From: Leptodontidium sp. MPI-SDFR-AT-0119
Taxonomy: Eukaryota; Ascomycota; Leotiomycetes; Helotiales; Leptodontidiaceae
Length of the DNA stretch: 64,000 nt
NCBI GenBank assembly: GCA_020726505.1
Contig: JAHLEZ010000008.1
Location: forward strand, 2,294,001-2,358,000
Direction of reading: 5' to 3'
Below, in pieces: positions 56,559 through 64,000 of the stretch. A program made the position numbers and the translations under genes. The notes under the pieces were generated by a model. The model had not been told where the DNA came from, did not search any database, and saw only the letters and a program-made list of their open reading frames with translations. Each line of letters begins with the position of its first letter. The first letter of the stretch is position 1.

Positions 56559-58644
56559 GGGGGACATGAATTGGTATGGAGATTTCTGATGTCGAGATAT
56601 AATGAATGAAGTATGAAGCTTGGCGTGTATTAAGGGCAGAGAAGTGCATTGGGTTGTATCTCACTTTTGACATTTTGATGTGGAGAGGTTGATAAGGTAG
56701 GGTGGATCTTTTGAAGGTTTCTTTGGGCGGCCTCGCTAAAGAAAGAACGGGGGAAGTTTGGCGAACTTCCAGGTCATGTGTAGTGCCTTCACAATCAGTA
56801 TCAGTAGTAATTTTCCGATCAACTTATGGAGAGAGATGAAGAAAGAGAGATCAAGATCTGTATTGAATTATTATGGACTGGTCTAAAAGACGTGGTTGCG
56901 AGGTTTGACCCGGTAAGTGTTTGTTTTCTTTTTTGTCGGCTCACTTCATTGTCTTAATTCTTGGTTCCTCCCTTACTTTCCTCAATATTGAGATCGTAGC
57001 ACTCTCAGTTTTTAATTTGCTGTTCAGAAACTGGGATGAGTGAGTGTGTTTACATCCATCTTATTGTTTCAATCACATCTTCGCTTCGCTTCGTTTCCTG
57101 CCCTGGGGTTAAGCTGTCACCCGCACTCTGCCAGTAGCTCTGGATGGACTGTCCCCCCTCTGCATCCACGCCATACCTACAATTATGCAACCCGCACACC
57201 TCCAACGTCTCGCACAATTCGCCCGCCAACTTCAGAGAAAGGTACTGTCCGTAAGCATTCCTTCCTTTTACTCTCTGGTTCGTCCACACATATTCCACTT
57301 TGGGACAATTAGGCTTTTCGTAGTGTTGCATTATTGGATGTGAAAAAGTGTTGGCTGCATGCAGATAGGCGTGGCGTGGCGTACTGTATTGATTCTCCAA
57401 GGCCCCGCTAGGCCAAGAACGCTCAGACTTCTTGCGCATTCGGCTGGCAAAAGCTTCGTCCGATCTGTTTCCAGAACTCCAGAACGCCAAATGCAACGGC
57501 AGCCAAGGAAGGGATGGGGTGGGGGTGGTGGGCTGTGGCTTGCTTTTGTGTGGTAGATAAGACTTGAGTAAATTTTGAGAAGTATGGTACGGAGATACCA
57601 GACTTGAGACATATCAGGATGCGAACATATCGCCGAGTGTCGTTGCGCTGAAAAGTTTGTCTTTTTGAGTTGAAATCTTTGAGTTTGTTTGGGGAAGGAA
57701 ATTTGTTGCTGTGTGTGGCTTTGCATGCGGGAGCTGGATGGGGTAAAGTTGACCGATGCCCTCACGGGAAGTAATAATAGAATCCGCAGGATCTTAATAA
57801 ACGTCCAGCCAGCGACCTGCTTGCTTGTGAAAATGTCACAGCTTTGTTTTAGTGTTAGACGGCGCTCAAGCTACGATATACCAATTGTCCGTTAGAGTCC
57901 AGTAGACTTTGCGGAATCGTCCGAACTTAATAAACATAAGAAAGGGGCATCTCGCTATTCAGCTCTTCATCAGCTCTTGTTCTCGTGGCAAATCGTTCAA
58001 GGGCTGGCTGGCTTTGCTGGATGTTTGTTGAGGACTGGCTGTCCATGTCCGTAGAGGAAGAGACGACATTTGAGGAAGCAGAACGACAGGATGTGAAGAC
58101 CAGGGGGACACGATGGAACAATCTCCAGCCTGACCCTCACTGGGCCCTGATTCGTCGCATGCCCCGTTGAGCCTCGTCTTGGCCTGCACTAGCCTGCACT
58201 AGCCCACGCTAGCCAGCCAAAGCTGCAGGCATTAGGGCTAAACTAATGCAGACACGGACATGATAGGCCAAAAGGAGAGTAGCCCCGTAGATTTGCTGCA
58301 GGTGATTGGCTGTATGGGTTAAGCGAGATGAATCTCTCGATTTTCCGGATGAACTCGAAGGCTCGTCGTCGTATGTATGTATCGTATCGTCCCATTCATC
58401 CCCTCACTCACTCACCTCACCATCATCTACGACTCCAGCCAGCCTGCCTCTGTCTGCACTGCACTGCACTCTCGACAGTGACAGCACAGCACAGCACAGC
58501 ACAGCGAGCATCTGGCATGACGGCAATGAGTTGACGCATCTCTCAATCATCGCGTCAATCCGCGGCTTTCATTCCATTCTGCATATGCCCACAGCGCTGT
58601 CGATACAGCAGCAGCAGCACGCAGACCGCAGGTCGCAGGTCGCA
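56559..58644. other. 2.1-kb gene-free stretch
   Basis: No gene recognised. Near the right end are an ACAGC x5 microsatellite (58481-58505) and CAG-rich sequence, probably leader of the next gene. Confidence 0.4.
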
Positions 58645-60177
58645 ATGATGGGCGACCATCACCACTTCGGCAGGTCATCACTCCTTCTGGCCAGCCACGA
58701 GAGGGCTCATCGCGAGCACATACATCAACACCATCTTTTACACCGCGGGGATTCGGGTATAGTAGGGGCAACAGTCACAGAGGTCGTGGCTACCGTGTCG
58801 GTCATTCAGCAGGTCACTGTCGATTCCAATGGCATCACAATCGGCCTCCACACATTTACCGCGGACTCGACTGGAGGCACATCCTACCCACCCACAACAA
58901 CGGAGAGCGCTACTCCTTCTACCACACCAGCGAGTCCAGGGACGAGCAGCCTAGGCGCTACAGCATCATCCACGTCCGGAACTGGACCAGGAGACCAGAT
59001 TGCGAACAATGCAGCTTCATCCTCACAGTCATTACTTTCTATTCAGAACATAGAGACAGCTTCTGCTGCGACACCTATTTCTTCGATACCCACAACTTTT
59101 GCTTCAATTCTTGCTAATTCAACCTCGTGTAAGTCGAAGTTAGATGCTGTTAGAGGTATAAGAGACAACCGACTAACCAATTGACTAGTAATACCAGTAT
59201 CAAGTGCAACCAGCTTGACACCAAGTTTCTCCAATTCATCATCATCTTCTTCAACTCTTTCTGGCTCCTCGTCGAGTTCAGTCTTCATAAATCTTCTATC
59301 CTCAAGCACAATCTCTGACGAATCGTCCACCTCGTCAGTCTCATCTACCTCTGTTGTTTTCTCCTCGGTTACAGCATCATCACCTACGGCGACTTCAACC
59401 GAGGGCATTAGTGGCGGGGGAGCAGGAACAGGGACGGGATCCGGCGATACATCGACTGGCACTGCAGCTGCTGGAAGTGGCGATGGTTCAAATTCATCAC
59501 CTTCAACTTCGACCGTTGTTGGAGGCGTTGTAGGCGGTGTTGCTGGAGCTGCAATTCTAATATTCCTTTTAATGTTTCTGATTCGCTGGAAGAGGCGCAA
59601 TTCTTCCATGTTGGCTCTGGGCAGTGGAGAGGGAGATGGAGCCGCAGGAACCTCACGTAGCGTACCACCGTCTCAGCCACCTGGAGGAATGGCCGAACGA
59701 TCTTCCTTTGGTGGTTTTGCTGTTCCGGCCGCCTTGGCTACGCTCACGGGATATAAACGATCTTCGCAAAGAACGGCGGACCGAACTACCATCTCGTCAA
59801 CTGCCGGTAGCGAGAGAGGCTTCTACCGAGTTTCTGGAAGAAAGCTGCCATCGGTCCTGCAGAGTGGCGGGGATGGCTATGGTGGCGGCATCATGGAATC
59901 GAATACCCTGAGTGGATCATCCTTCTACCGAGACTCACAAGGCTTCTATGGCGGATCTGGTGGTCCATCCTCACCTCCTCTTGGCTTGTCGATGACTCGA
60001 GACAGTGGCGTTCCAATCATGAGAGAAGGGCCGGCCCGAACACCAGTCACAGAACAGGGACCGTTTGCAAACCCCCCGGCGTCACTGACACCGCCACCAC
60101 GTCGACCCGATGTCGTTGGGCGGTCACACCCTTCGTTGGATGGATCCCAGCGGTCCCGATTCACCGAAGAGGTTTAA
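58645..60177 (+). CDS. Ser/Thr-rich single-pass plasma-membrane protein (Mid2/WSC-like layout)
   Basis: A 490-aa protein; exons 58645-59128 and 59189-60177. The start was taken at MMGDHHH; an in-frame ATG at 58585 is possible, and an unseen upstream exon with a signal peptide cannot be excluded. The extracellular part is very Ser/Thr-rich (STLSGSSSSS, SSTSSVSSTSVVFSS), hence probably heavily O-mannosylated, with a Gly/Thr linker. One membrane helix follows (VVGGVVGGVAGAAILIFLLM, then FLIRWKRR stop-transfer). The cytosolic tail of about 190 residues is rich in Ser, Gly and Pro (PFANPPASLTPPPRRPD). This layout is that of fungal cell-wall stress sensors, but no WSC Cys domain is present, so sensor function is inference only. 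Confidence 0.8.
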
Positions 60178-62903
60178 AATAAGCCTTCTCGTCTCAAAGC
60201 ATGGTTCCGATGATCACGAATTTCTCATCAGTTTCTTTGTAGATTTTTTGGAGTGGAGTGCTGAGGCAGGGAGAGCACTTGCACCCGTTCTGCCTTGGGC
60301 TGGACGATGAGGGCCTGGATATCTTTTGCGCCTTTTAATGCATTGGATTGGCGTTTTTTGTTCTGATATCTGATATGTATGGATCAGATCTTTGTTGAGA
60401 GTCTTTTTGTGATTGAGAAGTGATGGAGAGGATCTGAATTCTCATTTGTGGAGGGAGCAATTCGTTTGGTTTACAAGCGAGCGAGCGAGAGTGTGAGATG
60501 TTCAATGAATGACTGCAAGGACCCTTTCTCAAGATGATGGATAGAGGGGGGTTGCTGTCTATCCTCGATCTGTCACAGGTCTGGCCTGTGTCACCTTTGT
60601 ATACTATCCATCCATCCATCCATCCTCCATCGATGATGATCATGATGTTGTCGAGTCCAAAGAAGAGATGGGATCCATAGACCGATCACAAATATATAAT
60701 GTCTTCGAGATACTTACCTACTCGTTTACTCTCACGAACGAGAACAAGTTATCGATTCTTCCTCATTTTTCTTCCGAATCAACAAGCTAGCCCCAGGGCA
60801 TTAGGAAACCTTTCCTTCCCTTCCATTCCAGACCCTGAGCAGCTGAGCCAAGCTTCTCCTGGCGCATTAAGCATATATTTCCGGACCCCACCCACCGTCT
60901 GAAGATGAACAGGAATTGTAGATGACTGGTTCGGTCAGAATCGAAGGTGGCTGAGCAGGAAGATGATACACTTGAAAAGTGACGCATTTGTCACCACTAA
61001 CTATTCTGGGCCCAAGCGAATGAGGGTTTGGGTGAGGGTGAGAGAGAGAGAGTTCGTCAGCAAGCATGCACGAGGGCTCACTGGATTGGGTTGGGTTGGA
61101 TTGGGTGTATGGTGGTTGGATGGTTGCGCCATCTGTGTATGCTTGATCTCGTTTCAGGAGTGTCGGAGGTGTGTGGTGTTGTGGTATTGGTTCGGTATCC
61201 GAGGGGGAAGGACTAACATAACAATAGCATACCTTGGTAACATTCATGATTTAACAAGAAAGCTGAAGTAGAAATGTTAAGGAGTTGTGAGGAAGCTTCT
61301 TTTTCTTTGGGATTATTTTGTATTGGGGTTTGGTAGGTGCGTTTTTCCCACAGTAGCTACCTTAGGTACCTGTGTAGTCGAGAAGTGGTGAGGTGATGAT
61401 GCAGCTCCCGCTCGTCCCATTAGAGATGAAACACTTGCCTAGATGGTGTGGTGCCCATGTCAGCCAACCTTAAATCGACTTCCCAGACGCTCGATTCTTA
61501 CTCAGCTTGGAAGGGAAGATCATAGAAGATGATAAAACAAGGCAAGGCAAGACATCAGATCGTACACTAGTAAGTATCGTACTCGCGTGTTTGTGATTCG
61601 AACAGAGGCATAATTGAGTAGGGCATCGAAGGAGGCGCAGCACCCTGTACATTTTGGATGGAACCAAAAACATAAAACAGCGATAACGTTAATCTATCAA
61701 TCAATTCGAGAGAGAGATTGAGATCTGTAATCGGGCCCGATCTCTGTAGTACTGTACGGCACTGTATGTGTTGCACTGCAGTGGGTCTAACCTACTTAGG
61801 TAGTCTAGTAGCTTCCATTTGTAAGACTCTTAAGTCCTAAGTCCTAAATCCTGATGAAGTCTTGGTGCCAAAAAGAGGCCTAATTTGGTGCAATTGACTG
61901 TGTTCTTTGCTTGGTCTTTTTGGACCTCTGTCAGGGACGTGAAGGTCAAGAGATCTGAAGGTGCAAGTAAGTGCTGTAGTGAAAGTGCAAGTGTCAAATG
62001 ATACTAAGACAGCCATGGCCATGACAGGACGAGAGATGGCGCACGCTCGCGCTTGCAACTCTGTAACCCCACTGCCTGGCTCCCCTCCCCTCCCCGTTCC
62101 CCCCCCTCCTTGCTGAGAAATGTGAAATTTTAAGCCCTCGACTATTGCACACTACTCGAACTTTCATACATTGCTACACTGCACTTTTCTTCTCTTGATC
62201 TCCTTCCTGCCCTCCTTTCTTCCGCTTTCAACATCTATTGACCGAACGCATCATCCCGACCCGACATCAACATCATTTGTCGTCACTCACCCCTCCTTCA
62301 CTTGACCTGAGTACCTATCAGCAACACCACACCCACACCACACCAAATTCCCTGCAGGATCCTGGACAGGTACCGATTGGGCACCTGAAAGTACCATCTT
62401 GGCCCGCATCACAGCACAGCACGGCATCGCACCGCACAACACCGCATCGCACCGCACATCGCAGCAGCGGAGCTTCCCAAAGTCCGACTGGGCGAATCAA
62501 GAGGCAGCTTCTCTTCACGAAAACGAATAAGAGCAGCCGCTGTACGAGCGGTGGGATTGCAAAGCAGAAGGCGCCTGGGCAGGTTACCGTACAGTTTTTT
62601 CGAGTTCTCGACCGCACCTACCCTGCCTACCTTACCGACCTGCATTATTGCCTGTGCGAAAAAGTCCGGACACGGCGGTGCAACTTTCGGCCCATCGCAG
62701 AGTCAGAAACGCACCCAACACCCTGCATTTCGACTCCTGAATCTACTCTGCCTCCCTACCCTCCCCAGTTGTGAAGCTACGTGCCTGCCTGCCTGCCCTG
62801 CCGCCTGTGGTGGTCTCGGCTTCTTCTCTTTTCTATCTCCTTTCCTTTTCCTTTCCTTGACCGGACTTATTCTCTTTCCTTTGACTTGACTCGACAGACT
62901 GGA
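60178..62903. other. 2.7-kb gene-free stretch, promoter/5' leader of the Zn2Cys6 gene
   Basis: No gene recognised. It has an ATCC repeat at 60606-60625, GA-rich sequence near 61.04 kb and a CGCACCGCA-like repeat block at about 62.41-62.46 kb. Pyrimidine-rich sequence directly before the regulator ATG suggests a long 5' leader. Confidence 0.4.
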
Positions 62904-64000
62904 ATGGTGATGTCACATTCGCAATCGCCCATGATGGATCACAATGGTTATCAGATGCCCCAGCAGATGGCAGCGCCACCGATGATGAACCCCCCACCAC
63001 AAATGTATACCGGATATCAGGATGGACTCCCAGCGAACATGAACATGGCGGATCTGTCGCAACAATACCTAGGCGACGGAGGATTGATGGACGAGAGTAT
63101 CGAGGCGAAGAGGAGGAGGATAGCTCGGGTAGGCAACTTGCGACTCGCTCGCTCGGATGCTGTGGAAAAAGGCGCTGACCTCTACAGGCCTGTGACATGT
63201 GTAGGAAAAAGAAGATCAAGTGCGATGGAAAGATGCCGGCTTGTACCCATTGCATCAACTATAAGACAGAATGTGTTTTCACACAGGTGGAGAAAAAGAG
63301 GAACCCTCCCAAAGGGTATGGATCAGATTACATACTGCGGACATAACTAACTCGGAGTTAGTGCGAAATATATCGAAGGCCTGGAGAATAGATTGGGACG
63401 AATGGAAAGTCTACTGAGATTATCTGGTATGCCGACTTGAAGAAATCCGGGGGCGCATTGCAAGCAGTGTATTGATCGTTATAGGTCTACTCGCGGAAGA
63501 CGATAATGGTCGAACGGATCTGGGCACACTCGAGAAACGACTTGCAGACAAGAGAGAGTCGCAAAGGGCATCGGCAGCTCCGGGATCGAACCCAGGTTCG
63601 CCGTCACAAGCTTCACAGAATGATGGGACTGGATCTACCCCTCGAAGCACGATAACATCACCGGAACCCTCGACTACCAATGGGGATAAAGACAAGCGTA
63701 AGAGTGGTACACCAGAAAAGCCCGAGGAGGAGGTTGAAGCGCTGTCGGACATGATGTGCTCACTTGTCACGAATAACTGTGGTGAAACTAGATACATTGG
63801 TATGATGGGTATGATCTGAAGCATTTGAATTGACACTAACAGAAGTAGGTTCATCATCTGGATTTTCTATCTTCTCGCCGAAAGGTATCTCATGGGTTAA
63901 TGAAAAAACTGGCGATTCATCGTTCCAAGAAATGATATCCTCAGCATCCGTGGACGAGAATAAGTGGATGTACTGGAAGCCAGAAGTCTTTGGAGACCTC
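62904..64000 (+). CDS. Zn2Cys6 transcription factor, 3'-truncated by window edge
   Basis: N-terminal part of a binuclear-cluster regulator. Exons: 62904-63128, 63188-63315, 63362-63426, 63485-63799, 63849 to beyond 64000. A Met/Pro/Gln-rich leader precedes [20 protein letters not shown] and [14 protein letters not shown], a complete CX2CX6C-CX2CX6C cluster. The linker [10 protein letters not shown] and dimerisation helix [19 protein letters not shown] follow. A disordered Ser/Pro stretch then leads to a conserved block beginning [20 protein letters not shown]. The first intron splits the coding region immediately before the zinc cluster, and the next lies within the [11 protein letters not shown] linker. 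The closest paralogue group cannot be named from the visible part. The regulatory domain and stop lie outside the window. Confidence 0.92.

Noticed and set aside
60711..60722. ATACTTACCT preceded by a TATA-like ATATATAAT, resembling a U1 snRNA 5' end
   Set aside because: The sequence after the first ten bases lacks the U1 loop I and loop II signatures and a Sm site at the proper distance, so it is probably chance.
61590..61606. GATTCGAAC, the reverse complement of a tRNA B box
   Set aside because: On the minus strand the bases flanking the T-loop do not pair and no A box or acceptor stem is found.
63580..63596. GGGATCGAACCC, B-box-like
   Set aside because: It lies inside the coding exon of the Zn2Cys6 gene and no other tRNA arm is present.

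Overview
This window reads as nuclear DNA of a filamentous ascomycete (Pezizomycotina, possibly Leotiomycetes). The signs are short GT-AG introns of about 45-180 bp with CTAAC-like branch sites, Zn2Cys6 regulators, a HET-domain gene, a Fot1/pogo transposon, a fungal Atg15 lipase and an m-AAA protease. The lineage is inference. Exon joins were worked out by hand from splice signals, reading frame and family conservation.

Layout. 1-6.7 kb: two MFS exporters flank a Zn2Cys6 regulator. 7.4-8.4 kb: a GNAT acetyltransferase. 9.07-9.27 kb: a U2 spliceosomal snRNA, followed by a truncated alpha/beta-hydrolase relic and a 22-base G run. 11.4 kb: a small PPxY/transmembrane ORF. 13.3-14.5 kb: a short-chain dehydrogenase that lacks the catalytic Tyr/Lys pair. 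18.7-19.5 kb: an acidic conserved protein. 14.5-18.7 and 19.5-24 kb are almost gene-free. 24.09-26.28 kb: a complete Fot1/pogo element with 30-bp inverted repeats, a TA target duplication and one premature stop.

27.4-37.5 kb is the most interesting segment. A UstYa-like (DUF3328) oxidase gene on the minus strand lies about 1.5 kb from, and divergent to, an 8-exon gene for a secreted, Kex2-processed, Tyr/Gly-rich repeat precursor. Together they look like a ribosomally made, post-translationally modified peptide locus (dikaritin/KEP type). The neighbours are a hypothetical ORF (27.4 kb), a conserved unknown (33.6-34.8 kb) and an MCT-type MFS transporter (36.1-37.5 kb), which may or may not belong to it.

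38.8-64 kb is mostly housekeeping: mitochondrial m-AAA protease, HET-domain protein, Rer1, mitochondrial enoyl-CoA hydratase, Atg15 lipase, VPS9-domain Rab GEF, BOR1-type anion transporter, a Ser/Thr-rich single-pass membrane protein, and the 5' part of a second Zn2Cys6 regulator that runs off the end.
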